In this document: positions 35,768-46,223 of the stretch, one piece after another | Numbering within the stretch: the first letter of the stretch is position 1 | How the letters are laid out: every line of letters begins with the position of its first letter | NCBI GenBank assembly: GCA_947492745.1 | Contig: CANLOE010000002.1 | Span: 1-64,000, forward strand | Origin: an uncultured Cyclobacteriaceae bacterium | GTDB taxonomy: Bacteria; Bacteroidota; Bacteroidia; Cytophagales; Cyclobacteriaceae | Length of the DNA: 64,000 bases | Direction: 5' to 3' | The notes under the pieces: generated by a model | Databases searched by the model: none | What the model was told of the DNA's origin: nothing | Seen by the model: the letters and a program-made list of their open reading frames with translations, nothing else | Position numbers and translations under genes: made by a program

Positions 35768-37030
35768 CTATACCATGTAGAGATAAAGGTCAGGTTTGAT
35801 ATTGAGATATTCACCAAAAAAATTCTTCTCTTTCATTCTTTTGAGCAAAGGTTCCAGATCTTCTTTCTTTTTCAGCTCCACGCCCACTAGGGCGGGGCCT
35901 TTTTCGCGGCTTACTTTTTTTGTGTATTCAAAATGTACAATATCATCATCTTGGCCCAGTATTTCTGCGACAAATTCTTTGAGTGCACCTGCCCTTTGCG
36001 GAAAACGCACAATAAAATAGTGCTTCAGACCTTGGTGCAGCAGTGATCTTTCTCTGATTTCTTCGGTTCTGGTAATATCATTATTGCTTCCGGAGACCAG
36101 GCAAACAACATTTTTACCTTTGATTTCCTCTTCGAACTGCTTCAGCACAGCTATGGTCAATGCTCCCGCCGGTTCCACAACAATGGCATCTTCATTGTAA
36201 AGTTGAATAATGGTCGAGCAGATTTCGCCTTCTTCTACCAGTGCAATGCTCTCCAAGTTCTCCTTGCAGATGGCCAATGTTTTGTCTCCGACCCTCTTTA
36301 CAGCAGCACCATCTACGAATTTATCGATTTTCTCAAGGGTCACATTTTCACCCGCCTTGAAAGAAGTGTGCATCGCAGGTGCACCGGCAGGTTCTACACC
36401 TATGACTTTGGTCTTGGGACTCAAGTTTTTGAACACCGTAGATACTCCCGAGGCCAGACCTCCACCACCAACAGGAAGAAATAGGTAGTCAATAGTGGTA
36501 TTGGTATCTTCGTAGATTTCCAAACCTATGGTTCCTTGTCCTTCGATGACCTTTTCATCATCAAAGGGATGCACAAAAACACCCTGATGTTGGAGACAGT
36601 ACCTCATTGCTTCGGCATAAGCATCATCAAAGGTATCCCCTATCAGAACGACTTCCACTTCGGACTTACCGAACATCTTCACTTGGTTTATTTTCTGTTT
36701 GGGTGTAGGGACAGGCATGAATACGGTACCCTTGACCCCCATCTTATGACAGGACATCGCTACTCCTTGGGCATGATTGCCCGCACTCGCACAGACTACT
36801 CCATTGCGGAGTTCTTCGGGACTCAGGCTGCTCATCTTATTATAAGCACCTCTCAGCTTGTACGATCGTACAGGCTGCATATCTTCTCTTTTCAGGTAGA
36901 CATTGGCACCGAAGGCATTGCTCAAATTGAAATTGTGCATAACGGGTGTCCGCAAAGCTATCTCTTGAATCCTCTGTTGCGCCAGTTTAATGTCTGCTAT
37001 CTTTGGGAGGTATTGAGTAATCGTGTCCAT
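35768..37030 (-). CDS. ilvA: Threonine dehydratase (biosynthetic)
   Basis: 420 residues of PLP fold type II. YLKREDMQPVRSYKLRGAYN carries the PLP lysine and VGGGGLASGV the phosphate loop. The C-terminal regulatory part is short (one ACT-like region, KHYFIVRFPQRAGALKEF), as in the shorter class of dehydratases. It deaminates threonine to 2-oxobutanoate for isoleucine synthesis. It is the last gene of the ilv run and lies just upstream of thrA, linking the two pathways. Confidence 0.95.
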   Translation of the reverse strand: MDTITQYLPKIADIKLAQQRIQEIALRTPVMHNFNLSNAFGANVYLKREDMQPVRSYKLRGAYNKMSSLSPEELRNGVVCASAGNHAQGVAMSCHKMGVKGTVFMPVPTPKQKINQVKMFGKSEVEVVLIGDTFDDAYAEAMRYCLQHQGVFVHPFDDEKVIEGQGTIGLEIYEDTNTTIDYLFLPVGGGGLASGVSTVFKNLSPKTKVIGVEPAGAPAMHTSFKAGENVTLEKIDKFVDGAAVKRVGDKTLAICKENLESIALVEEGEICSTIIQLYNEDAIVVEPAGALTIAVLKQFEEEIKGKNVVCLVSGSNNDITRTEEIRERSLLHQGLKHYFIVRFPQRAGALKEFVAEILGQDDDIVHFEYTKKVSREKGPALVGVELKKKEDLEPLLKRMKEKNFFGEYLNIKPDLYLYMV

Positions 37031-37199
37031 ACTTTTACCGTTCTTTTTCTTGTTTTCAATGCACGCTATGCTTTCTCTCTTATCCGTACTGTCCTATGGA
37101 TAAAGCATATTTGTCCAATCCGCACACTGTACTGTACGAATTGGACAATAGCGCAAGAGTATCCTTAATTAGGCGGAGTGATGACCCCATGGTCAAATA

Positions 37200-38246
37200 C
37201 TACTCATTCTCAGGTCTTAATTTTCTCACCGCAGCACCCGCCTGCCACATTTCGGAGGACTTCAGTTCATCCAGTTCCTCTTCAAGTTTCTCACGGTAAT
37301 CACTCTTACTATTGGAATCTATAGAGCGTTGTGCTTCTTCACCCGCAGCTACTTGAGCATAGAGCTTCTCAAACACAGGCTTGGAAGCATCGCGGAATGG
37401 TTTCCACCAGTCAAGGGCACCTCTTTGTGCAGTTGTAGAACAGTTGGCATACATCCAGTCCATTCCATTTTCAGCGACAAGAGGCATCAGGCTCTGTGTC
37501 AGTTCTTCAACGGTTTCATTGAAAGCCTCCGATGGGGAATGGCCATTGGCCCGAAGTACTTCGTATTGAGCGGCAAAGATACCTTGAATAGCCCCCATAA
37601 GTGTTCCTCGTTCTCCGGTAAGGTCAGAGGTGACTTCTTTTTTAAATGTGGTTTCGAAAAGATAGCCTGAGCCTACGCCGATTCCCAAGGCAACCGCCCT
37701 TTCTTTTGCACGTCCCGTAGCATCTTGGAAGATGGCATAGGATGAGTTGAGTCCCCTTCCCTCCAGAAACATTCTTCTTAGGGAGGTCCCCGACCCTTTT
37801 GGTGCGACTAAGATGACGTCTACATCTTCTGGGGGAACAATCCCGGTTCTTTCTTTATAAGTAACTCCGAACCCATGAGAGAAGTATAGTGCTTTGCCCT
37901 TGGTCAGGTATTTTTTGACAGTAGGCCACACGGCTATCTGCCCAGCATCGGATAATAGGTACTGTATAGTGGTCGCTTTTTCACAAGCCTCTTCGATGGG
38001 GAATAGTGTCTTGCCGGGTTCCCATCCGTCAGCAATTGCTTTATCCCAGGTTTTGGAATCTTTTCGCTGACCTATGATGACGTTGAAACCGTTGTCTTTC
38101 AGGTTCAGTGACTGGCCAGGACCTTGTACACCATATCCGATGATGGCGATGGTTTCTTCCTTCATCACTTCCCTGGCTTTTTCCAGTGGGAACTCTTCTC
38201 TGGTGACAACGTTTTCCTCAACCCCTCCAAAATTAATTACTGCCAT
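37200..38246 (-). CDS. ilvC: Ketol-acid reductoisomerase
   Basis: 348 residues. The NADPH loop reads IIGYGVQGPGQSLNLKDNG, with Pro in the position typical of Bacteroidota enzymes, followed by VAPKGSGTSLRRMF and metal-site acidic residues in SDLTGERGTLMG. It converts acetolactate and acetohydroxybutyrate to the dihydroxy acids. It lies 133 bp downstream of ilvN. Confidence 0.95.
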   Translation of the reverse strand: MAVINFGGVEENVVTREEFPLEKAREVMKEETIAIIGYGVQGPGQSLNLKDNGFNVIIGQRKDSKTWDKAIADGWEPGKTLFPIEEACEKATTIQYLLSDAGQIAVWPTVKKYLTKGKALYFSHGFGVTYKERTGIVPPEDVDVILVAPKGSGTSLRRMFLEGRGLNSSYAIFQDATGRAKERAVALGIGVGSGYLFETTFKKEVTSDLTGERGTLMGAIQGIFAAQYEVLRANGHSPSEAFNETVEELTQSLMPLVAENGMDWMYANCSTTAQRGALDWWKPFRDASKPVFEKLYAQVAAGEEAQRSIDSNSKSDYREKLEEELDELKSSEMWQAGAAVRKLRPENE

Positions 38247-38379
38247 TTTTATTTTTGTTTTTATTGTTTGGTAAAATATTCTGTGTATTCGTTTATCTGA
38301 TTTTTTCTACTGTTTTGCTCTTCACATGTATCGGACAAGTACTTTACTTCAGTACTTACCTATTGTGCTTCTTACCTTA

Positions 38380-38925
38380 CTAGGTACCTGAAAGAGCTTC
38401 TTTTTCTTCGATGTATTCTACAAATTTCTTGGTATTCTTTACAATGGATACCCTTCCAGAACGCACGAACTCCAGCACACCGAATGGCTTGAGTTTTTCG
38501 TAAAGTTCATGCGTTTCCTCTTTGTGGCCGGTCTTTTCGATAATCATCAGATCACTCTCCAGTGCCAATATACGGGCATGGTTGTTTCGCACGATTTCTT
38601 CTATACCCCGGCCATTGTGTCTTGCATTTACGGGTACTTTATACAATGCTATTTCCTGAAACACCGTTTCATCATCAGAGTGATACAATGCACTGATGAC
38701 CTCTACCTGTGCCTCGATACTGAGTACCAATTTACGGACATTTTCTTCGGTATCATTGACAACTATAGTATAGCGGTGTACTCCTTCTTCTTCAGAATTG
38801 GATACGGTAAGACTTTCAATATTGATTCCCCTTCGGGTAAAACCTATGGTTATCCGATGAAGGAGTCCTACCCTGTTCTCAGAGAGAACGGATATGGTAT
38901 ATACGTTTTTCTTTTTTTCTTCCAT
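38380..38925 (-). CDS. ilvN: Acetolactate synthase small regulatory subunit
   Basis: 181 residues. The N-terminal ACT domain (YTISVLSENRVGLLHRITIG, GINIESLTVSNSEE) binds valine in this family and confers feedback inhibition. The C-terminal domain pairs with IlvB. It lies 83 bp after ilvB, as is usual. Confidence 0.95.
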   Translation of the reverse strand: MEEKKKNVYTISVLSENRVGLLHRITIGFTRRGINIESLTVSNSEEEGVHRYTIVVNDTEENVRKLVLSIEAQVEVISALYHSDDETVFQEIALYKVPVNARHNGRGIEEIVRNNHARILALESDLMIIEKTGHKEETHELYEKLKPFGVLEFVRSGRVSIVKNTKKFVEYIEEKEALSGT

Positions 38926-39008
38926 GGTTATATTCTGCGCATTTGCCAGTGTTAGTATTGTTGTACGGGTTGAGCGATCATGGTTTTTCCTCGCGATTCA
39001 TTTCTTGT

Positions 39009-40778
39009 TCAGTCCAGACGGATTTCATCTACGGCAGAACCTGTTGGGATCATAGGAAATACATTATCTTCTTTCTCCACCCTAACTTCCAGAAAATAAG
39101 GCCCATCGTACTCCATCATGGTCTTTATGGCCTTGTCCAATGCATCTCTATCTTCCACTTTGACAGCAGCTATACTAAAGCTTTTTGCCAAGGCCACGAA
39201 ATCGGGATTGACCATCTCGGTAGAAGAATAGCGTCTATCGAAAAACATCTGCTGCCATTGCCGTACCATTCCGAGGAACTCATTGTTCAGAACAATGATT
39301 TTTACCGCTGCTCCCGTCTGTAGGGCCATGCCCAGTTCCTGAAAGGTCATCTGAAAGCCTCCGTCACCAATGACAGCCACAACTTGGCGCTCGGGTTTGG
39401 CCAGTTTTGCCCCTAAAGCTGCGGGCAAACAGAAGCCCATAGTACCCAGTCCACCTGAAGTGATATTGCTCTTGGAACTATTGAACTTGGCATAGCGACA
39501 GGCTATCATTTGATGCTGACCGACATCGGTAACAATGACCGCATCACCTTTCGAATGCTCATTGACCCTCCTTATGACCTCCCCCATGGTAAGCCCTTCT
39601 TTTGTAGGGTATAGATCTGTATCGATGACTTTTTCTTTTTCTATTGCCGCTAGGTCATGAAAGCGCTGCAGCCAATCTTTATGTTCATTGGGTTTGACAG
39701 CAGCTATCAGAGCGCTCAGGGAGCGTTTTGCATTTCCAAGAACAGGCACATCGGCCTTTACTATTTTATCGATTTCGGATTTGTCGATTTCCAAATGGAT
39801 GACCTTGGCCTGTTTGGCATACTTGGCGACATTGCCCGTAACTCGGTCATCGAAGCGCATGCCCACGGCGATAAGCACGTCACATTCGTTGGTCAGTACA
39901 TTGGGTCCATAGTTTCCATGCATGCCCAGCATACCTACATTCAATGGATGGTCCGTGGGCATGGCGGAGAGTCCCAATATGGTCCAGGCTGCGGGTATCC
40001 CTGTCTTCTCCACAAAAGCTTTCAGCTCTTCTTCTGCTTCTCCGAGGATAACTCCTTGTCCAAAAAGCACATAAGGTCGCTTGGCATTATCAATGAGTTC
40101 TACCGCTGCTTTTATCTGTTCTTCTTCCAGCTCTGGGTTGGGGATGTAGCTCCTGACCTTTTGGCAACTTTCGTAGTGAAAATCCAACTCAGCAAATTGT
40201 GCATCTTTGGTAATATCCAATAATACGGGGCCAGGGCGTCCCGTACGGGCGATATAAAATGCTTTGGCAATCGCTTCAGGGATATCTTCAGCCTTGGTCA
40301 CTTGTTGGTTCCACTTGGTGACGGGCATGGAGATGCCCACGACATCCGTTTCCTGAAAAGCATCTGTTCCCAAAAGGTGACTTCCCACCTGACCAGTAAT
40401 GCATACCAAGGGGGTAGAATCGATTTTGGCATCAGCGATACCCGTGATAAGATTGGTCGCTCCAGGACCCGAAGTGGCAAATACAACACCAACCTCCCCG
40501 GACACCCTGGCAAAACCCTGTGCTGCATGGATTGCTCCCTGCTCGTGCCTGGCCAAAACGTGATGTACCTCTTTTTGATAACTATATAACTTATCGTATA
40601 TCGGCATGATAGCTCCTCCCGGATATCCAAATATAGTTTTCACCTGTTCTTCTAAGAGGCATTTGATGACGGCCTCGGCACCTGATATTCTTTCTATACC
40701 GGTTTTCTTGGAGTTACTTGCCGCCTTGTTCATTGGGTCGGGTCCCTCCGTTTTGGTAGTGTTTTTTACTAACTCCAT
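39009..40778 (-). CDS. ilvB: Acetolactate synthase large subunit
   Basis: About 589 residues. TPP-enzyme domains in order: N-terminal (EQVKTIFGYPGGAIMPIYDK, ARHEQGAIHAAQGFARVSG), central, and TPP-binding GDGGFQMTFQELGMALQTGA with LNNEFLGMVRQWQ. It condenses two pyruvates, or pyruvate and 2-oxobutanoate. The ORF is open to 40841, but the start at 40778 avoids overlap with ilvD and leaves a 10-bp gap. 40733 is possible. Confidence 0.95.
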   Translation of the reverse strand: MELVKNTTKTEGPDPMNKAASNSKKTGIERISGAEAVIKCLLEEQVKTIFGYPGGAIMPIYDKLYSYQKEVHHVLARHEQGAIHAAQGFARVSGEVGVVFATSGPGATNLITGIADAKIDSTPLVCITGQVGSHLLGTDAFQETDVVGISMPVTKWNQQVTKAEDIPEAIAKAFYIARTGRPGPVLLDITKDAQFAELDFHYESCQKVRSYIPNPELEEEQIKAAVELIDNAKRPYVLFGQGVILGEAEEELKAFVEKTGIPAAWTILGLSAMPTDHPLNVGMLGMHGNYGPNVLTNECDVLIAVGMRFDDRVTGNVAKYAKQAKVIHLEIDKSEIDKIVKADVPVLGNAKRSLSALIAAVKPNEHKDWLQRFHDLAAIEKEKVIDTDLYPTKEGLTMGEVIRRVNEHSKGDAVIVTDVGQHQMIACRYAKFNSSKSNITSGGLGTMGFCLPAALGAKLAKPERQVVAVIGDGGFQMTFQELGMALQTGAAVKIIVLNNEFLGMVRQWQQMFFDRRYSSTEMVNPDFVALAKSFSIAAVKVEDRDALDKAIKTMMEYDGPYFLEVRVEKEDNVFPMIPTGSAVDEIRLD

Positions 40779-40788
40779 GAGTTCAATT

Positions 40789-42519
40789 TTAAAATTCGTC
40801 CGTAACGCATCCTTCAGAAGCTGAGGATACTGTTTTTGCATATTTATACAATGCCCCGTTCTGTGCTTTCAGTTTCGGGGCTTTCCATTCCGATTTTCTT
40901 TTGCTGATTTCCGAATCACTGAGTTCGGCATGGATGATGTTTTTCTTGGCATCGATGATGATCCTGTCTCCATCCTGCAATAGGGCTATCAGCCCTCCGA
41001 CTTGTGCTTCCGGGGTTACATGCCCCACGACAAAGCCATGACTTCCTCCCGAAAATCGGCCATCGGTAATCATTGCGACCTCCTTGCCCAATCCAGCCCC
41101 CATGATAGCCGAGGTAGGTTTAAGCATTTCGGGCATGCCCGGACCTCCTTTTGGCCCTTCATATCGGATCACCACAACATTTCCTTTCTTGACCCTCCCC
41201 GAACCGATACCCTCTATTGCCTTGAACTCATCGTCAAAAACAACTGCTGTACCCTCAAAGCGCTCTCCTTCCTTCCCCGTAATCTTGGCTACGGCACCTT
41301 CTTCAGCAAGATTACCATACAGGATCTGTAGGTGGCCTGTAGGTTTGATGGCTTCATCGGGGCTTTTGATGAGTTCTTGATCTTTGGGAAGTCCCGGAAG
41401 GGCTTCTAGGTTCTCGCGCATCGTTTTTCCCGTCACGGTCATACAATCGCCATCGAGCATATCCAGTTCCAACAGGTACTTCATCACTGCAGGGACTCCA
41501 CCGATGGCATGCAGGTCTTCCATCAGGAATCGACCGCTGGGTTTCAGGTCTGCCAATAGAGGGGTTTTGTCACTGGCCTTTTGTATGTCGTCCAGTCCGA
41601 AGTCAACGTCAACACTTTTTGCTATAGCGATGAGGTGCATGACAGCATTGGTGGAACCGCCAAGAGCAGCCACCAGAACAGCGGCATTTTCAAAAGCTGA
41701 TTTGGTCATGATATCCTTGGGCTTTAGGTCTTGCTCCAGTAATCCCTTGATGGCATCTCCGACCAAGCTGCACTCGATATGTTTTTCCTTACTGGTTGCC
41801 GGATTGGAGGAACTGTAGGGCAAGGACATCCCTAGTGCCTCGATAGCAGATGCCATGGTATTGGCCGTATACATACCCCCACAAGCTCCCGCTCCGGGAC
41901 AGGCATGCTGTATCACTCCTTGGTAATCTTCTTCGGAGATCTTTCCTGCAAAACGTTCGCCCAATGCTTCAAATGCGGAGACGATGTTCAATGAGCGACC
42001 TTTATACTTTCCCGAGGCAATCGTACCACCATAAAGAATCACCGCAGGGCGGTTCATCCTACCGATGGCCATCAATGCTCCCGGCATGTTCTTATCACAG
42101 CCTACGACACCGACAATAGCATCGTAATAATGCGCTCCTACTACCGTCTCTACCGAATCTGCAATCAAATCCCTACTGGCCAGTGAGTAGCGCATCCCTT
42201 CTGTACCATTGGCTATGGCATCGCTCACTCCTATTGTATGAAATACCAGTCCGACCAATTCGCTACTGTTCACACTGTCCTTCGCTTTATAGGCAAGGTC
42301 ATTAAGGTGCATATTACAGGTATTGCCATCATAGCCGGTACTGACAATACCTACCTGTGCCTTTTTCATATCGGATTGTTTCAATCCGACGCCATAAAGT
42401 ACAGCCTGTGAAGCCGGTTGGCTGGGGTCTTGGGTCAGTCGTTGGCTATATTTGTTCAAGGTCTGTTCTTGGGTACCTTGTTCTTGCGCTTTCGTATTGG
42501 ACAAATCGTTGTTGTTCAT
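40789..42519 (-). CDS. ilvD: Dihydroxy-acid dehydratase
   Basis: 576 residues. The iron-sulfur cysteines appear in [14 protein letters not shown] and [19 protein letters not shown], and the C-terminal [19 protein letters not shown] motif is intact. It dehydrates dihydroxy acids to the 2-oxo acids of valine and isoleucine. It lies 68 bp after ilvE and 10 bp before ilvB. Confidence 0.95.
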   Translation of the reverse strand: MNNNDLSNTKAQEQGTQEQTLNKYSQRLTQDPSQPASQAVLYGVGLKQSDMKKAQVGIVSTGYDGNTCNMHLNDLAYKAKDSVNSSELVGLVFHTIGVSDAIANGTEGMRYSLASRDLIADSVETVVGAHYYDAIVGVVGCDKNMPGALMAIGRMNRPAVILYGGTIASGKYKGRSLNIVSAFEALGERFAGKISEEDYQGVIQHACPGAGACGGMYTANTMASAIEALGMSLPYSSSNPATSKEKHIECSLVGDAIKGLLEQDLKPKDIMTKSAFENAAVLVAALGGSTNAVMHLIAIAKSVDVDFGLDDIQKASDKTPLLADLKPSGRFLMEDLHAIGGVPAVMKYLLELDMLDGDCMTVTGKTMRENLEALPGLPKDQELIKSPDEAIKPTGHLQILYGNLAEEGAVAKITGKEGERFEGTAVVFDDEFKAIEGIGSGRVKKGNVVVIRYEGPKGGPGMPEMLKPTSAIMGAGLGKEVAMITDGRFSGGSHGFVVGHVTPEAQVGGLIALLQDGDRIIIDAKKNIIHAELSDSEISKRKSEWKAPKLKAQNGALYKYAKTVSSASEGCVTDEF

Positions 42520-42587
42520 GAATAGGTTTTATGAGTGCTGTACATTCCGCTATTCGCAAAATGGGTCTATATTATTGATAAAGGTGG

Positions 42588-43478
42588 TTAAACCAGTGAA
42601 AAATCATTATATGTCTTTCCTATAACCAATCGGTTGTAGGCCATGGAGAGTTGATGTCCCAAGGTGTCTTCCCAGTCCATCTTAAAGGACTCTCCATCCA
42701 GTGAACGTAATCCAGCCACCTCTGCTGCCGTTCCCGTAAAAAAAGCACCATCGGCCCCTTTTACCTCCTCTGGCTTGAAAAAACGTTCTTCTACGGGTAT
42801 CTCCAGTGCCTGTGCCAACTCCAGTATCGTATCTCTGGTGATGCCGGATAGTATGCCTCCCTTGGGACAGGTATATATTTTGCCTTTGTTTTCATAAAAG
42901 AAATTGGCTCCCGGCCCTTCGGCTACATAACCGTTCATGTCCAACAGTAGTGCTTCATCGAAGCCTTTTTGCTTTGCTTCGGTAGTAGCTAAAATAGAAT
43001 TGGTATAGTGGCCGACTACTTTTGCTTCTACATAACAGGATTTTGGGTTGGGCCTTTGATAGGAGGATATCATAACATCGAGCAGTTTTTCCCCTAGGTA
43101 ACGTCCCCACTTCCATGCGCAGAAAAATATATTGACCTCCTCTGTGGGCATTAGAGCCATGTTTGCCCCTGTGTAGATCAGTGGTCGGATATAGGCATCA
43201 CTCAGTTGATTCCTATCCAACAGCTCATAGGATATCTCGACCATTTGATCGATGGTCAGGTCAAGGTCTATGTGCATTTTCCCTGCCGAATATTTCAACC
43301 GTTCGAAATGCTCTTCTGCCTTGAATATTTGTGTGCCTTCATCAGTGGCATAGGACCGGATGCCTTCAAAGACACCTGAGCCATAATGCATTGTCTGTGT
43401 GTACAAACCTGTAGTGGCTTCCGCAGCCTTGGTCCATTGACCATTTAGATAAACCTGTGTGTCCTTATTGAAGTACAT
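42588..43478 (-). CDS. ilvE: Branched-chain amino acid aminotransferase
   Basis: 296 residues of PLP fold type IV. MHYGSGVFEGIRSYAT, then EAKVVGHYTNSILATTEAKQ (catalytic Lys in the following segment) and the C-terminal FFTGTAAEVAGL are typical. It carries out the last step of valine, leucine and isoleucine synthesis. It is the first gene of the ilv operon; its leader (43479-43640) holds a small BCAA-rich ORF and a hairpin. Confidence 0.95.
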   Translation of the reverse strand: MYFNKDTQVYLNGQWTKAAEATTGLYTQTMHYGSGVFEGIRSYATDEGTQIFKAEEHFERLKYSAGKMHIDLDLTIDQMVEISYELLDRNQLSDAYIRPLIYTGANMALMPTEEVNIFFCAWKWGRYLGEKLLDVMISSYQRPNPKSCYVEAKVVGHYTNSILATTEAKQKGFDEALLLDMNGYVAEGPGANFFYENKGKIYTCPKGGILSGITRDTILELAQALEIPVEERFFKPEEVKGADGAFFTGTAAEVAGLRSLDGESFKMDWEDTLGHQLSMAYNRLVIGKTYNDFSLV

Positions 43479-43523
43479 GACCGTATTACGATTTTGTTAA
43501 AACTATCTTTAAAATATCATTAT

Positions 43524-43551
43524 TTGTGATTATCCTTTTCGATAATTACAA
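43524..43551 (-). promoter_or_regulatory. Leader hairpin of the ilv operon
   Basis: On the minus strand TTGTAATTATC-GAAAAG-GATAATCACAA forms an 11-bp stem with one mismatch. It overlaps the end of a 17-codon ORF (43530-43583; MTCVFLMVIKDCNYRKG) rich in V, L, I and F. No T-run follows, so a translational or processing role is as likely as termination. Confidence 0.4.
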
Positions 43552-43716
43552 TCTTTAATTACCATTAAAAATACACAAGTCATTGATATACAATTATTTA
43601 CAAACAATATAGTTACAACATCCACAAAAGAGGCTGTTCATTGCAAACCAAGTAACCCTTTGCCCATCAGTGAACATTTTTCCATTCCTATTCATGGGGT
43701 TTGTCCTTTTCTTCCT

Positions 43717-43888
43717 TTAACCCAAAATAATCAATAGAGAACCTATTCCGCGCATAAATAGCTTCATACCGGAAGCTTTGCCCACCGGTCTTCATTCACC
43801 ATAGCGGTGCTATGCCGAACGAATCCAAATGGCTGATATTTTGCTATTTATACGCTCATCACGATTTCTATCGATCAATTTGGGTTTA
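43717..43888. repeat. TIR element family B, copy B4
   Basis: 172 bp with ends TTTAACCCAAAATAATCAAT and, inverted, AAACCCAAATTGATCGATAG. The interior contains ACCATAGCGGTGCTATG. A terminator hairpin lies immediately right of it. Confidence 0.7.
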
Positions 43889-43898
43889 TCGTTCATAA

Positions 43899-43931
43899 AA
43901 AAAGCCTTCCTGATAGGGGAAGGCTTTTATA
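43899..43931. terminator. Bidirectional intrinsic terminator
   Basis: AAAAGCCTTCC-TGATAG-GGGAAGGCTTTT, a stem of about 11 bp with A and T runs. It lies between the ilv operon promoter region and the 44,000 intergenic region with no adjacent gene end, so its use is unclear. Confidence 0.8.
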
Positions 43932-44183
43932 TTTCTATACTACAATCCCTATCAACATCCGTCCAGAATGACGGTGACAGTAATAATAGAGACGGTATTG
44001 ACGACTTGCGTTTTCATAACTTAAACAAAGAAGTACATTATTACCTAATTTTGCAACACACTACCTCTAAATTTTACCAACAATCATAAAAAAACAATTT
44101 TACATCATTATTTTTAAAAAATACCATACATAATTTGGCTATTATTTTCAATCATCTCATTGTGAAAGCGTTGGAATAGGGAT

Positions 44184-44351
44184 TAATACAAATTTGGGTT
44201 TCAACTGTCGTATAAGATTCCGTGGGTCATTTTAGTTTCAATCAAGGCGAGAACCGCAGGGATAGCGCTGCTATCCCTAGGATTGTCAACGCTGAGTAAA
44301 GCAAAATAAACAGGAAGATAGGCGATAGTCAAAAGCCAAGTTGGTATAAAA
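44184..44351. repeat. TIR element family A, copy A4 (inverted)
   Basis: 168 bp in the opposite orientation to A1-A3, with the same central GGGATAGC-GCT-GCTATCCC. The left end here is AATACAAATTTGGGTTT and the right end CCAAGTTGGTATAAA, so the right TIR has diverged. Confidence 0.8.
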
Positions 44352-44629
44352 CGCGCCCACCGGATAGCGCTCCTAAAACCCGTTGAAATCATTTCATATC
44401 ATCCAATCCTGCGTCAATGAATTACTAATACTCAAGGAGAAAAGAGCTGGGAATTGGCCAAGGAAAAACCTTGTATTTGGCACTAAGGCTTATTGTAGCT
44501 GATTTTATGTTATGAAATCAATGTGTATCATTTCGGGAACGGCATTACATTTCTATCACTGTCAGTCCTGTTTTCAGCCCGAACCAAAAGTCTCGAATTT
44601 GCCGAAATATTGACCTCTGAAAACTAAAA

Positions 44630-44665
44630 AAGGCTGCCCTTAAGAAAGGGGACAGCCTTTTTTAT
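44630..44665 (-). terminator. Intrinsic terminator of the SusC/D locus
   Basis: On the minus strand AAAAAAGGCTGTCCCCTTTC pairs with GGGCAGCCTTTTTT. It follows the DUF4302 stop (44683) and ends the four-gene uptake operon. Confidence 0.85.
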
Positions 44666-44682
44666 ACAAAGAATATTGTTAC

Positions 44683-46032
44683 CTATTCAGAGAAAGTATA
44701 AAATAGGTCCATAGCTAAACTTGGATTTTCCGCACTGATGAGCCAGTAGGTATTTGCAAAAGAAAAGTTGGGATTGACATAACCCAAGTCCGTTGTGGCC
44801 TGTAGGTACAGCCCTTCTTCACTTAAGAAAAAGTCCAAAAAGCCTCCAAGTCGAGCTTCCCAGACTGCTAGGTCGGGCTGTCCGGCAAAGGTATCGTCGA
44901 GTTTGTAAAAGATCTTACCATTATTTATCGTTTGGACTACCCTAAATGTGGCTTGGTCAGTTGACTCATCGGATAGATTCAATGTTTCGAAAATAAGATT
45001 TTTTTTATCGCTGGCACCTCTTAAACTATCCAGCACAATACTCGTTGGCTGAAATCCCGTAGCACCCACAGTGGAAAAGAAAAAGTCTCTAAAACGGGAT
45101 GAAGATTGTTGTAGCATATTGTCAAATGTCCCTCCTACCCAAAAATTGAGCCGATCGGAGCTGCCCTCGTTCAGTATACCCAGTGAGCGACTAAGCACAA
45201 AGGGGGGTTCTTTAGAGGATACTATCCTTACCCTATTGTCTTCTTCGGCTACCAACTCCATATTCGTTTCATCCACAGAAAAGCACTGCACCTCTATACC
45301 GTCAAAATCGATGGGTTTTGAAAAACAGATACCACCTCCCTCTCTATAATAGATACCTCGCTCCTCAGTACCCTCAGCGCTGTGTACATTAATTGTTTTT
45401 AGGGAGATACTTGTCAAAACGGCATTATAGTCAAGCCAGATACCCGCATCGGTACTTCCCTCCACTTCTATGAGCTGAAAGACGGATTCGCCTGCTGATA
45501 GTATACTTTCTGCTTCGAAGAAATTCTCCAGATTTGCTTCGAATTCTGAAGATGCTTTGATGAACTTTACTTCATTCCCGTTGACCTTGCCGCGTCCAAA
45601 AATGACATCTCCCTCTATCTTTTCCAATATGATTTCGTTTTCAGCGCTAGCAAAGAAAGCATTGCCACCTTCAGCTAGCGGATGCCATTGTGCATTATCC
45701 GTCTCGAATACCAATACCACTCCTTGTAGTAACTGTAGACTATAGGCACTGGTAGCAGCAGCGGCATCAGTAGCAAAGGAAGGGAATCTATCTGATTTTA
45801 AAGTGACTTGTCCTTCTTTAGAGAACCGTGCGTGGAATGTATACCCACCACCATCTTCGCCGCTGGGGAAGTACTGTATTTCCCAACCATTGGGAGCCGA
45901 TGTCAATGCTTCTTCGAAACTACTGATAGCAGCAGCCCTCCGCTCATCGGGCGTAGTATCAAACACGCGCTCTTCATCGTCGCAAGCTCCTATGAGCAGA
46001 GATATTATCGTTATATAGAGTATCTTTTTCAT
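44683..46032 (-). CDS. DUF4302-family lipoprotein
   Basis: 449 residues. A lipoprotein signal (MKKILYITIISLLIGACDDE, lipobox IGAC) is followed by the DUF4302 pattern RAAAISSFEEALTSAPNGWE and YTFHARFSKEGQVTLKSD. Such lipoproteins accompany SusC/SusD pairs and are probably on the outer membrane surface; the ligand is unknown. It is the last gene of the locus and a terminator follows. Gap of 191 bp to the metallohydrolase gene. Confidence 0.85.
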   Translation of the reverse strand: MKKILYITIISLLIGACDDEERVFDTTPDERRAAAISSFEEALTSAPNGWEIQYFPSGEDGGGYTFHARFSKEGQVTLKSDRFPSFATDAAAATSAYSLQLLQGVVLVFETDNAQWHPLAEGGNAFFASAENEIILEKIEGDVIFGRGKVNGNEVKFIKASSEFEANLENFFEAESILSAGESVFQLIEVEGSTDAGIWLDYNAVLTSISLKTINVHSAEGTEERGIYYREGGGICFSKPIDFDGIEVQCFSVDETNMELVAEEDNRVRIVSSKEPPFVLSRSLGILNEGSSDRLNFWVGGTFDNMLQQSSSRFRDFFFSTVGATGFQPTSIVLDSLRGASDKKNLIFETLNLSDESTDQATFRVVQTINNGKIFYKLDDTFAGQPDLAVWEARLGGFLDFFLSEEGLYLQATTDLGYVNPNFSFANTYWLISAENPSLAMDLFYTFSE

Positions 46033-46223
46033 TTGTTCTTAATTGAAGTTCTTTGGATTTTGATTTGAACCTGAAATCGTCAACACTTCTACCAATTCCA
46101 AGGATAAATTACCTCAGCATCGATTTTTTTCATCTTATAGGCTTAATTTCACCATCCAATGAGTGCATCTAGGTTTCACTAACAAAATCCCATCAAAAAA
46201 TTTGGGTGGAATAAAAGCCAAGC

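Noticed and set aside
43594-43641. Cys-rich 15-residue ORF upstream of ilvE as a cysteine sensor
   Set aside because: There is no metabolic link of the ilv operon to cysteine and no terminator follows; probably chance.
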